From NCBI GenBank assembly GCA_017395215.1, contig JAFPVW010000066.1, positions 1 through 64,000 on the forward strand: a DNA stretch of 64,000 bases. Reading direction: 5' to 3'. Shown one piece after another: positions 19,454-28,300 of the stretch. Both the position numbers and the translations under genes were made by a program. The notes beneath the pieces were generated by a model. That model saw only the letters and a list, made by a program, of their open reading frames with translations, was not told where the DNA came from and searched no databases. Position 1 is the stretch's first letter. Each line of letters begins with the position of its first letter. Origin of the DNA: Prevotella sp. Lineage in GTDB: Bacteria > Bacteroidota > Bacteroidia > Bacteroidales > Bacteroidaceae.

Positions 19454-20484
19454 AACCGTTAGAAGAATTGGTGCGACCAAACATCTGGTCGCTTGCTCCC
19501 TATAGCAGTGCCCGTAACGAGTATGCTGGTCGCGAGGCTCACGTATTTCTTGATGCCAACGAGAACCCCTACAACAATCCCGTAAACCGCTACCCCGACC
19601 CCCTGCAACTGGAGGTGAAGGCAGCCATTTCGAAGGTGAAGGGCGTGCCCGCTGAGTGTATCTTCCTCGGCAACGGCAGCGACGAGGCCATCGATCTGCC
19701 CTACCGCTGCTTCTGCCGTCCGGGCATCGACAATGTTGTGGCCATTGAGCCGACTTACGGTATGTACAAGGTATGTGCCGACATCAACGATGTGGAGTAC
19801 CGCCCCGTGCTGCTCGACGACAACTACCAGATAACTGCAGACCGTCTGCTGGCCGCCTGCGACTCGAAGACCAAAATCATTTGGCTCTGCTCGCCCAACA
19901 ACCCAACGGGTAACTGCCTTGTACGCGAAGAAATCATCAACACCATCTACGCCTTCGAGGGTATTGTCATCGTCGACGAAGCCTATAGCGACTTCTCTTC
20001 GCAGCCCTCGCTGCGCACCGAACTGGCCAAGCATCCCAATCTCATTGTGCTCAACACCATGTCAAAGGCATGGGGTTGCGCAGCCATCCGTCTTGGCATG
20101 GCCTTCGCCTCGCCTGAAATCATTGGGATATATAATAAGGTGAAATATCCCTATAATGTCAACCTGCTCACCCAAAAGCAGGCTCTCGAGGCCCTCGCCG
20201 ACCCCTTCCAGGTCGACAAATGGGTGCGCATGCTTAACCTCGAGCGTAGCCGTATGATTGAAGCCTTCCGACTGCTGCCTATCTGTGAGAAGGTCTACCC
20301 CACCGAGGCCAACTTCTTCCTCGCCAAGATGACCGATGCTCAGGGCATCTACGACAGCCTTGTCGAACAGGGGATTATTGTCCGCAACCGTACACGCATC
20401 AAGCTGTGTCGTGACTGCCTGCGCATTACCGTCGGCACCAAGAACGAGAACAACGAACTTATTGCTGCTCTGCGTCGATACTGA
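19450..20484 (+). CDS. hisC: Histidinol-phosphate aminotransferase HisC
   Basis: HisC is a PLP-dependent class II aminotransferase that makes histidinol phosphate. The 344-residue protein has the substrate region [12 protein letters not shown], the PLP-phosphate loop GNGSDEAID, the SPNNPTGN motif, DEAYSDF, and the PLP lysine in [11 protein letters not shown]. In many Bacteroides the cluster continues with hisB; here the next gene is an unrelated convergent kinase, so hisB and the rest of the pathway must be elsewhere. Confidence 0.97.
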   Translation: MKPLEELVRPNIWSLAPYSSARNEYAGREAHVFLDANENPYNNPVNRYPDPLQLEVKAAISKVKGVPAECIFLGNGSDEAIDLPYRCFCRPGIDNVVAIEPTYGMYKVCADINDVEYRPVLLDDNYQITADRLLAACDSKTKIIWLCSPNNPTGNCLVREEIINTIYAFEGIVIVDEAYSDFSSQPSLRTELAKHPNLIVLNTMSKAWGCAAIRLGMAFASPEIIGIYNKVKYPYNVNLLTQKQALEALADPFQVDKWVRMLNLERSRMIEAFRLLPICEKVYPTEANFFLAKMTDAQGIYDSLVEQGIIVRNRTRIKLCRDCLRITVGTKNENNELIAALRRY

Positions 20485-20531
20485 GTGCACAACACCCCAA
20501 AGATAATCTCACAGAACTTGCAACTGCGAGA

Positions 20532-21152
20532 CTACTCCATTGGGAAAAGGCCGTAGAGCTTGGCATCAATCATGTCGGTGACCTGTTGGAAATCCTCTGG
20601 CTGGTCGCCGAATTTGCATTTGTCGCCGTCAATGATGATGAGCTGTCCGCTATAGTTGGTTATCCAGTCTTCGTAGCGCTTCTCAAGACCCTGCAGGTAG
20701 TCAAGACGCATAGTCTGCTCGTACTCGCGCCCACGCTTCTGAATCTGTGCCACGAGAGTTGGAATACTTGAGCGGATGTAAATCATGAGGTCGGGCAGCC
20801 GAACAAGCGACATCATCAATTGGAAGAGGTCAGTATAGGTCTCAAAGTCGCGGTCACTCATCATGCCCTGACCGTGTAGGTTAGGTGCAAAAATGCAGGC
20901 ATCCTCGAAAATGGTGCGATCCTGGATGATGGTGTCGTCCGACTTTGAAATCTCGACGACCTCCTTGAATCGCTTGCTGAGGAAGTAAACCTGCAGGTTG
21001 AATGACCAGCGCTTCATATCGGCGTAAAAGTCCGACAGGTAAGGGTTGTTGTCAACGGGTTCGAATCGTGGTGTCCATCCATAACGGTGGGCGAGCATGC
21101 GGGTAAGTGTAGTTTTTCCGCTTCCGATGTTTCCGGCTACTGCTATATGCAT
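20532..21152 (-). CDS. Deoxynucleoside kinase (second of a tandem pair)
   Basis: The 206-residue protein has the P-loop GNIGSGKT at residues 7-14, the substrate motif EPVDNNPYL, the QDRTIFED motif (the DRS-like motif of the dNK family) and a LID with RGREYEQTMRLDYLQ. It phosphorylates a deoxynucleoside, probably a purine one by comparison with paired dAK/dGK enzymes, though specificity is not readable here. It lies 16 bases after a close paralogue and shares its promoter. Confidence 0.88.
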   Translation of the reverse strand: MHIAVAGNIGSGKTTLTRMLAHRYGWTPRFEPVDNNPYLSDFYADMKRWSFNLQVYFLSKRFKEVVEISKSDDTIIQDRTIFEDACIFAPNLHGQGMMSDRDFETYTDLFQLMMSLVRLPDLMIYIRSSIPTLVAQIQKRGREYEQTMRLDYLQGLEKRYEDWITNYSGQLIIIDGDKCKFGDQPEDFQQVTDMIDAKLYGLFPME

Positions 21153-21168
21153 GTTTTTTCTGTAGAGT

Positions 21169-21804
21169 TTATTGGTTAGGAGTAAGAGGTGGGAAAAGTC
21201 CGAAGAGAGTGGCGTCGATGCGGTCGGTTATCTTAGCAAAGTCACGCGGGTTGTGTTCGAAGTCAAGGGTGTCCTTGACAATTGTCATGACACGGCCCTG
21301 ATAGTGGTTGCAAAAGAATTCGTCGTACAGGCGGTTGAGATTCTCAAGATAGTCAAGCTGAATGGTCTGCTCGTAGTTGCGGCCTCGCCGCTGTATGTTA
21401 CTGACGAGATGAGGTACGGAGGCCCGGAGGTAAATCATGAGGTCGGGCAGTCGGACTGTCTGAAGCATCTGCTCGAAAAGGTCGATACAGGTGTCATAGT
21501 CGCGCTGACTGAGACGCCCTGCCTCGTAGTTGTTCTGCATGAAGACATAGACGCCTTCGAAGATGGTACGGTCCTGGATAACAGTATGGTCGGCCTGCTG
21601 AATGGCAATGAGGTCGCGCAGCCGTTCCTTGAGGAAATAAACTTCCAGATTGAATGCCCAGCGGCAGATATCGCCGTAATAGTCTTCAAGATATGGGTTA
21701 TGGTCAACAGCCTCGAAGCGCGCTTCCCATCGGTAATGGCGTGCGAGCATGCGAGTAAGTGTTGATTTCCCGCTTCCAATGTTTCCTGCTATGGCTATGT
21801 ACAT
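21169..21804 (-). CDS. Deoxynucleoside kinase (first of a tandem pair)
   Basis: The 211-residue protein is a clear paralogue of its neighbour: P-loop GNIGSGKST at residues 7-15, EAVDHNPYLEDYYGD, QDRTIFEGVYVF, and LID RGRNYEQTIQLDYLENL. The pair recalls the dAK/dGK heterodimer of lactobacilli, so the two products may act together; that is inference. It is the first gene of a two-gene unit with a promoter box at 21858-21865. Confidence 0.88.
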   Translation of the reverse strand: MYIAIAGNIGSGKSTLTRMLARHYRWEARFEAVDHNPYLEDYYGDICRWAFNLEVYFLKERLRDLIAIQQADHTVIQDRTIFEGVYVFMQNNYEAGRLSQRDYDTCIDLFEQMLQTVRLPDLMIYLRASVPHLVSNIQRRGRNYEQTIQLDYLENLNRLYDEFFCNHYQGRVMTIVKDTLDFEHNPRDFAKITDRIDATLFGLFPPLTPNQ

Positions 21805-21857
21805 AATTTTAGTGGTGAGAAGTGTACTTTTAGCATCAAATTACGCTTGTATGAGGG

Positions 21858-21865
21858 CAAAGGTA
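21858..21865 (-). promoter_or_regulatory. Promoter -7 box for the kinase pair
   Basis: Reads TACCTTTG on the minus strand, about 53 bases before the start codon at 21804. Confidence 0.7.
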
Positions 21866-21918
21866 GCATTTTTTTTCATTTTTCCGTCTATTTGTTTGGT
21901 TATTTTAATTATTTTCTC

Positions 21919-21926
21919 TACTTTTG
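21919..21926 (+). promoter_or_regulatory. Promoter -7 box for the sigma factor gene
   Basis: Reads TACTTTTG. The leader to the start at 22014 is about 85 bases, longer than most leaders in this window, and is A-rich with no stable hairpin seen. Confidence 0.65.
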
Positions 21927-22013
21927 CAGCGCAAACAATCAATTAATAACTCAAAACATTAAACTTTATTGCCTATCGAAACACAATTACTTCATAACAA
22001 ATAACAACCGAAT

Positions 22014-22613
22014 ATGAAGGAATTTGAGGGAATGTCCAACGAAATGTTGGCATTGCTTTACATAGGAGGAAACAATAGAGCGTTTGACGAGTTATTGGAA
22101 AGAACTCAGTCGAAATTGTTCGCGTACATAATGTTCGTAGTACGTAATGAGGATGTGGCCAACGACATCTTCCAGGAGACCTTTGTCAAGGTGATTACCC
22201 GACTTCAGGAAGGGCGCTACACCGACTCCGGGAAGTTCACATTCTGGCTCACGCGCATTGCCCATAACGCCATCATGGACTGGTATCGCTCGCAGAAGAG
22301 CGACCGCATCGTCGATCTGGCCGACGACAACGACTTGAACAACCTCAGCGGTGAGCAGGTACAGGACTCATTCCGCGAGAGCGAGATGGTCAACGACCAG
22401 GTAATGGAGGACGTGCGTCGACTGATGGAGGCCCTGCCGACTGCCCAGCGCGAAGTGGTCTTTATGCGTTTCTACCAGCAGCTCTCGTTCAAGGAGATTG
22501 CCGACTTGACGGGCGTGAGCATCAACACGGCGCTGGGACGTATGCGCTATGCGCTGATGAACCTTCGCAAGATGGCGAAGGAACACCAGATGGAGCTGGC
22601 TCTTGAGTATTAA
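22014..22613 (+). CDS. RNA polymerase sigma factor, sigma-70/ECF family
   Basis: The 199-residue protein has sigma region 2 (about 25-95, with DIFQETFVKV, the -10 recognition helix and FTFWLTRIAHNAIMDWYR) and region 4 (about 135-190, with LPTAQREVVFMRFYQQLSFKEIADLTGVSINTALGRMRYA as helix-turn-helix). A 30-residue acidic linker joins them. Region 3 is absent, as in ECF factors. No anti-sigma factor or target operon is next to it, so the signal is unknown. The last bases overlap the stop of the convergent rpe gene by four bases. Confidence 0.88.
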   Translation: MKEFEGMSNEMLALLYIGGNNRAFDELLERTQSKLFAYIMFVVRNEDVANDIFQETFVKVITRLQEGRYTDSGKFTFWLTRIAHNAIMDWYRSQKSDRIVDLADDNDLNNLSGEQVQDSFRESEMVNDQVMEDVRRLMEALPTAQREVVFMRFYQQLSFKEIADLTGVSINTALGRMRYALMNLRKMAKEHQMELALEY

Positions 22614-23257
22614 AGAGCGCGAAAACTGCGAATAGTTTCCTCGGGCATAGGACTCTTGAAGACATAGCTGCCGCTGACGAGTACGTCAACGCCGGCCTCG
22701 ACCAGCATCGGGGCCGTCTCACCTTGTACGCCGCCGTCGACCTCAATAAGAGCTCTGCTGCCAGTGCCGGCAATGAGTTGGCGCAATTGGCGTGCCTTCT
22801 TCAGTGTATTCGTAATAAACTTCTGTCCGCCGAAGCCGGGGTTGACGCTCATCAGCAACACCATATCGACGTCGCCGATGATGTCTTCGAGCAGCGACAC
22901 AGGCGTCGAGGGATTCAGTGTGACGCCAGCCTTCATGCCGGCATCGTGAATCTCCTGAACGGTGCGGTGCAGATGGTCGCAGGCTTCCAGATGCACGTTC
23001 ATCATCATCGCACCCAGCTTGGCCGTTTGTTTGATGTAGCGCTCGGGTTTCACAATCATGTAGTGAACGTCAAGCGGCTTCGTGCATTTCGAGGCCACAG
23101 CCTCTAAGACGGGAAAACCGAATGAGATGTTCGGGACGAATACGCCGTCCATCACGTCCAAGTGGAGCCAGTCGGCTTCGCTGCGGTTTATCATTTCAAT
23201 GTCGCGGTCGAGATGCAGAAAATCGGCAGCGAGCAACGATGGAGATACCTTTGTCAT
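22610..23257 (-). CDS. rpe: Ribulose-phosphate 3-epimerase
   Basis: Rpe interconverts ribulose 5-phosphate and xylulose 5-phosphate in the pentose phosphate pathway. The 215-residue TIM barrel has the family motifs SLLAADFLHLDRDI, HLDVMDGVFVPNIS (metal-binding His and catalytic Asp), VHYMI, MSVNPGFGGQKF and EVDGG (second catalytic Asp). It lies 28 bases after a small open frame on the same strand and may be co-transcribed with it. Confidence 0.96.
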   Translation of the reverse strand: MTKVSPSLLAADFLHLDRDIEMINRSEADWLHLDVMDGVFVPNISFGFPVLEAVASKCTKPLDVHYMIVKPERYIKQTAKLGAMMMNVHLEACDHLHRTVQEIHDAGMKAGVTLNPSTPVSLLEDIIGDVDMVLLMSVNPGFGGQKFITNTLKKARQLRQLIAGTGSRALIEVDGGVQGETAPMLVEAGVDVLVSGSYVFKSPMPEETIRSFRAL

Positions 23258-23285
23258 TACAATTTTGCTATTTACGATTTACCAT

Positions 23286-23429
23286 TCAGTTCAGACAATA
23301 GGCTTGTCCGTTTTCCACGCGGTATGAATAGGCAAACTGACGGATGGTCAGGAGTGTCTTTTCGCGTGGCTTGAATCGTTCACTCATTGATGCTACTGCA
23401 TCGATAACTTGCTGAGTAGATATTTTCAT
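23286..23429 (-). CDS. Hypothetical 47-residue protein
   Basis: A short frame upstream of rpe encodes 47 residues, starting MKISTQQVIDAVASMSERF and ending QAYCLN. It is soluble, slightly basic and predicted helical, with no signal peptide. I do not recognise a family. Support for it being real: good start context, normal amino-acid composition, position in an otherwise empty 336-base gap, and same strand as rpe. A weak promoter-like box (TATCCTTG, one mismatch) lies at 23492-23499. Confidence 0.5.
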   Translation of the reverse strand: MKISTQQVIDAVASMSERFKPREKTLLTIRQFAYSYRVENGQAYCLN

Positions 23430-23537
23430 AGGCTACATTGTTTTTAAAGTTCGCTATACTTATTTAACGCCGTAACTCGCAAATTATTATGCAAGGATAA
23501 AAATAAAAGTGTTTTTATCGTGAAACACATTATCAGA

Positions 23538-23565
23538 AAAAAAGCCGCCCGGAGAACGGACGGCC
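23538..23565 (-). terminator. Rho-independent terminator after gapA
   Basis: On the minus strand a GC-rich hairpin (GCCGTCCG / CGGGCGGC, loop about 5 bases, arms within 23544-23564) is followed by a run of seven T. It lies about 28 bases beyond the gapA stop. Confidence 0.85.
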
Positions 23566-23593
23566 TTTATAAAGCTTCAACACACGTGTTGTA

Positions 23594-24619
23594 TTACTTC
23601 AGCTCGGCGAGATACTTGATGGTACGAACCATCTGAGAGGTATAAGAGTTCTCATTGTCGTACCAGGCAACAACCTGAACAAGAGAGTTGCCGTCACCAA
23701 TCTTGCTGACCATGGTCTGGTTGGCGTCGAACAGAGAACCGAACTTCATACCAATAATGTCAGAAGAAACGAGTTTCTCCTCAGTATAACCGAACGACTC
23801 GTTCTGAGCGGCCTTCATAGCAGCGTTGATGTCCTCAACGGTAACCTCACCCTTGACAACAGCGTGCAGGATGGTGGTAGAACCTGTAGGAGTGGGAACG
23901 CGCTGTGCAGCACCGATCAGCTTACCGTTCAGCTCGGGGATAACCAGACCGATGGCCTTGGCAGCACCCGTTGAGTTAGGAACGATGTTCTGGGCACCGG
24001 CACGGGCACGCTGAACATCACCCTTGCGCTGAGGACCGTCAAGAATCATCTGGTCGCCAGTGTAAGCGTGAACAGTCGTCATGATACCGCTCTGGATGGG
24101 AGCGAAGTCGTTCAGAGCCTTCGTCATGGGAGCCAGGCAGTTGGTTGTGCAAGAAGCTGCGCTGATAACGGTGTCGGCGGGAGTCAGAGTCTTGTGGTTT
24201 ACGTTGTAGACGATGGTGGGCAGATCGTTGCCGGCAGGAGCAGAGATCACGACCTTCTTGGCACCAGCCTGAATGTGAGCAGAAGCCTTCTCCTTAGAAG
24301 TATAGAAACCGGTGCACTCCAGTACGACGTCAACGTCCAGCTGACCCCAAGGCAGCTCAGCAGCGTTAGGAATAGCATAGATGGTGATTTTCTTACCATC
24401 AACAACGATGAAGTCTTCACCTGCCTCTACAGTGTGTTTGTTCTCACCGAACTTGCCGCAGAAGCCACCCTGAGCGGTGTCATACTTCAGCAGGTGAGCC
24501 AGCATCTTGGGGCTGGTCAAGTCGTTGATAGCAATCACTTCATAACCTTCAGCCTCGAACATCTGACGGAATGCGAGGCGACCGATACGGCCAAAGCCGT
24601 TAATAGCAACTTTTGTCAT
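23594..24619 (-). CDS. gapA: Glyceraldehyde-3-phosphate dehydrogenase, type I
   Basis: The enzyme oxidises glyceraldehyde 3-phosphate with NAD+ and phosphate in glycolysis. The 341-residue protein has the Rossmann start [16 protein letters not shown], an Asp after the second strand (INDLTSP) that favours NAD+ over NADP+, the catalytic Cys in [12 protein letters not shown] (near residue 155) and the C-terminal [13 protein letters not shown]. Codon use appears highly biased, fitting a highly expressed gene. It has its own promoter and terminator. Confidence 0.97.
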   Translation of the reverse strand: MTKVAINGFGRIGRLAFRQMFEAEGYEVIAINDLTSPKMLAHLLKYDTAQGGFCGKFGENKHTVEAGEDFIVVDGKKITIYAIPNAAELPWGQLDVDVVLECTGFYTSKEKASAHIQAGAKKVVISAPAGNDLPTIVYNVNHKTLTPADTVISAASCTTNCLAPMTKALNDFAPIQSGIMTTVHAYTGDQMILDGPQRKGDVQRARAGAQNIVPNSTGAAKAIGLVIPELNGKLIGAAQRVPTPTGSTTILHAVVKGEVTVEDINAAMKAAQNESFGYTEEKLVSSDIIGMKFGSLFDANQTMVSKIGDGNSLVQVVAWYDNENSYTSQMVRTIKYLAELK

Positions 24620-24704
24620 TGTTTTTGTTTGTTTATTTAAAGGGTTTATACCTGTTATCTCAAAAAAATCACGCTAAAAATGCACTTTTTCTTCTTTTCG
24701 AGCG

Positions 24705-24712
24705 CAAAGTTA
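24705..24712 (-). promoter_or_regulatory. Promoter -7 box for gapA
   Basis: Reads TAACTTTG on the minus strand, giving a leader of about 80 bases. It sits only 12 bases from the divergent mscL box, so the two promoter regions overlap. Confidence 0.7.
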
Positions 24713-24724
24713 CGAAAAAATTCT

Positions 24725-24732
24725 TATATTTG
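24725..24732 (+). promoter_or_regulatory. Promoter -7 box for mscL
   Basis: Reads TATATTTG. The leader of about 145 bases to mscL contains the period-7 repeat at 24756-24783. Confidence 0.65.
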
Positions 24733-24755
24733 CAGCGTATTTCTATCTTAATTAA

Positions 24756-24783
24756 AGTGAAAAGTGAAAAGCGGAAAGTGAAA
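24756..24783 (+). repeat. Period-7 purine repeat in the mscL leader
   Basis: Four heptads: AGTGAAA, AGTGAAA, AGCGGAA, AGTGAAA. Purine-rich on the strand of the downstream gene, as in the other arrays of this window. Confidence 0.7.
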
Positions 24784-24879
24784 ACTGAGTTATATCAAGA
24801 CAGGAAGGCAAGATTGCTAAACAAAGATTGCAATTCTAACATATATTATTAAACGTCTAACTTTAAACATTAAACGACT

Positions 24880-25275
24880 ATGGGATTTATTAAGGAATTC
24901 AAGGAGTTTGCCATGAAAGGCAACGTGATGGACATGGCTGTCGGTGTCATCATCGGCGGTGCGTTTGGAAAGATTGTCAGCTCGCTGGTTGACGACGTGC
25001 TCATGCCCTTAGTGGGTATGGTTACCGGCAACGTTGACTTCACCAGTCTGGCATTCCAGATTGGCGAAGGTGAAGGTGCTGCCGTGCTGAAGTACGGCAA
25101 CTTCATCCAGAACACGGTCGATTTCATCATCGTGGCATTTTGTATCTTCCTCATGCTAAAGGGTATCAACAAGCTGAACCGCAAGAAGGAAGAGGCCCCA
25201 GCACCCGAGGAGCCGAAGGGACCGACGCAGGAAGAACTGCTCGCTGAGATTCGCGACCTGCTGAAGAAGAAGTAA
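24880..25275 (+). CDS. mscL: Large-conductance mechanosensitive channel MscL
   Basis: MscL is a pentameric inner-membrane channel that opens under membrane tension during osmotic downshock. The 131-residue protein has the N-terminal amphipathic helix ([17 protein letters not shown]), TM1 with the gate region [20 protein letters not shown]2 ([19 protein letters not shown], residues 86-105) and a charged C-terminal helix ([14 protein letters not shown]). It is a single-gene unit ending at a bidirectional terminator. Confidence 0.97.
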   Translation: MGFIKEFKEFAMKGNVMDMAVGVIIGGAFGKIVSSLVDDVLMPLVGMVTGNVDFTSLAFQIGEGEGAAVLKYGNFIQNTVDFIIVAFCIFLMLKGINKLNRKKEEAPAPEEPKGPTQEELLAEIRDLLKKK

Positions 25276-25295
25276 AAAGTTAAAAACAAAAAAGC

Positions 25296-25333
25296 CTGCC
25301 GCCATCCTTTCCGAAGAAAGTTTGGCGGCAGTC
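25296..25333. terminator. Bidirectional terminator between mscL and the C10 peptidase gene
   Basis: CTGCCGCCA at 25296-25304 pairs with TGGCGGCAG at 25323-25331, with an 18-base loop. It is flanked by an A run on one side and CCTTTT on the other. It serves two convergent genes. Confidence 0.8.
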
Positions 25334-25353
25334 CTTTTATACCCTTTTTCTCT

Positions 25354-25376
25354 TTACTTTTTTACCTTTTTACCTT
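25354..25376. repeat. Period-8 repeat at the 3' end of the C10 peptidase gene
   Basis: On the minus strand the last codons read as AAGGTAAA copies with an 8-base period; they encode the final GKKVKK and the stop codon. It is the same type of array as at 34659-34693. Confidence 0.6.
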
Positions 25377-28300
25377 CCACAATATACACTCCACGGCGGA
25401 GCTGTGCGACGCGGTGGCCCTGAAGGTCGAAGTATTGACGATTTACTGTTTTACGATTGTCGATTTCGGTAATGCCGGTAGGATTAACCACAGTGAGCGT
25501 TCCCGAGACATAGATGATGTCGTAGTTCTGAGCCTCGGCACCACTGACCTTGATTTCATACTCGCCAGCAGGACTGTCGGCCGTAGCCTCACAAGTGATG
25601 ACGGGACGAACGGTAAACACGGTGTCGGTCTCGCGGTTACGGAAGCCCTTGTAGCTCAGTTCGAACTCTGGGTTAGCCTCGCCTACATTTCTCGTATAAC
25701 TCTTGGCTGTGACGGTGAGCGAAGCCGGAACAATGGTGAGCACGCCCTCGCGGAACTCTACGCCTGGCGTCGTAACGGTGCCGGGACTGACCGTAATAGG
25801 ATAAGTGCCGACCGGCAGCTTGCCGTCCTTGATAGCCTCGCTGCTGCACTCCGGCGAACCGCTGACAGGAGCACCGAGCACGCGGGGATAGATTGTAGCG
25901 ATAACGCGACCATAGGCGCGCAACGCCTCAGCCGTCACCACGGGCTTTCCTGTGTACTCCACAATGCGGCAGCGTTCAGACCATTCTTCATCGGCCTGGT
26001 AGGCCTCCACCATCTTGGCAGGCACGAAGAGCAGCATGCCGTTGGGTACGCTGAGATAGCCCATGGGGATCATCGTCGTTTCACTCAGTATGACCAGGTT
26101 CTGCAGCGAGCCGCAGTTGCGGAAGGCATAGTCGCCAACGGTGGTGACACCAGCCGGCAGATAGACGGTCTGCAGCGACAGGTCGCCCCGGAAGGCGTTG
26201 GCAGGAATCTCAGTCAGCGACGTGAAGTAGCGCAGCTCCTCCAGACTCTTGACGCCCGAAGCGCCCATGAAGCTCTCACCAATGTCGGTGACGGCAGCCG
26301 CCTCCTCGAACGACAGTTCGCCGTCGCCGTCGGCGTCCCAGAGATCAGTACAGATGGTACGTACCTTGTCGTCGGCAAAAGTGATGTAGTGCAGCTTCTC
26401 GCGCACGGAAGCCAGGGCCTGCTTCATCTCGTCAAGCGTGCTCTGGCGATTGTCATAGACGGCCTGCTCGGAAGCCACGTCAATCTGCTTTGCCTCGGCA
26501 ACGTCAAGTGCTTTCTTGAGATGGGCAGCCACATCGTCCATAGCCTCGGCAGCAGCCAGGTCTTCTTCGGCGATGAAAGCCCACTGGCAGTTGGCGCCCG
26601 TGCCCTTCACGTCCCAATAGATGCCGTAGGTGGGACTGGCTGCACTCGAAGTGTGGTTCTCGTCAATGCCCAAGTATTCGCCTTCGGCATAGCTGGCGTC
26701 GTTGGCGGGCACCTGCAGCGTGTACACGCCGGGAGCCACCGAGTCAATCTGCCAGTAGGCCTTGGCCGACACAGAGCCGTCGCCAAAGCATGCTTTCACG
26801 CCTTCGCCCACCTTCGTATCGGTATTCGTGCGGAACACCACCTTGCTGTTCGAGTAGAGATAGTACTGTCCGTCGGGCATGCTCTTGGTGCGCTTCAGCT
26901 GGTACTTCATGCCCTGCGGAGCCACTACCGACTGCGTGCCGTAGGCCTCGCCCATGGTGAGGAACTTACGCGTACCTATATTATATATGTACCCTGTCTT
27001 ATCGGCAACGAGTGACGACTTCTCAGGCTGGGTACGCATGCGCACCTCGACAATCTTGCCGAAGTTCTTCCATACGTCGGCCTGTTCGTAAAGCTCTTTC
27101 GAGCCGAAGGGCACGTAGAGCGTACACTCAGACAGCGTGACGCCGCCGAAAACGTTGTTGCCCAAAGCGATGAACGAAGGATCAGGGCTGCAGACTGTCA
27201 CCTCGCGCAGAGCCTTGCAACCGTAGAAGCACGTCTCGCCGATGGTGTTGACCATCTCGGGGATGATAATGGCCTTGAGCTTCTGACAGTTACGGAACGC
27301 GCGATAGTAAATGTGAACAATGCTGCCAGGCAGCGTGACCGACTCTAAGTTGGTACATCCCTCGAAGGTATTGCCGTAGATGTCGGGGACAGTGGTCAGG
27401 TACTGCAGTTCGTCGAGGCTCTTCAGCGTCTTGTTGTTCTGGAACGTCACGTTGAAGTCGACAACCTTCGAAGCCTCGAGCAGCGACAGTTCGCCGTCGC
27501 TGTCAATATCCCAGGCCGAGATAAAGGTTTCGCGGGCCGTGTCGTCGACAAAGTCGATGAGTTTCAGCTTCTTGCGCAGTGAACGCTGAGCGGCGCCCAG
27601 TTCCTCAAGGCTGCTCTCCAGATTGTCGTAGACAGCCTGCTCCTGAGCAACCTTCAACCTGCGGCTCTTGGCTATGTCGAGCAGCGTGGCCAGTGTCTGG
27701 GCAGCCTCATAGCGCTGAACACTTGTCTCGTCGTAGAGCACGAAGCGCCACTGGCAGTTGGCCGCATGGGCAGCGTAGTCGATGTCGGAGTAGGCGCCGT
27801 AGGTAGGCGACGCTGCATTCGACGCATGGTCGGTCTGTACGCCCCAGAACTGTCCCTCCGTATGGCCCGTTGCCCCCTCGGGAATCTGTATGGTGTACAC
27901 GTCGCCGTCGACAGCTGTGATGCTCCAGTAGGCATTGGCCCTGTTGGCAGAGAGGGTACCGTCGACGAAGGCTGCCTTCACGCCGCTGCCGACATTGTTG
28001 TCCGTCGACGTGCGGAACAGCAGGTTACCGCTACGGCCCGTGTCCTCGGAGGTCAGGTAGTAGACTCCCTCAGGCATCGATGTGGTATGGTTCACCACGA
28101 AGCGCATGGGACTGTCGCCCACGATGGCCTGCGTGCCCCACGCCTCGCCCTTGGTCAGATACTGGCCTGTGCCGACGTGGTAGAGGTAGTACTTCTTGCC
28201 TGCCTCCAGCGGAGCGAACTTACCCTCCGACAGTTCACGCTGTTCGACGATGGTGCCGAAGTTGCGCCATACGTCCATCGCTGCCAGCTGCGCCTTCGTG

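Noticed and set aside
25414..27015. 533-codon open frame opposite the C10 peptidase gene
   Set aside because: It lies wholly antisense to a well-supported secreted peptidase with recognisable domains; its translation has no known motif.
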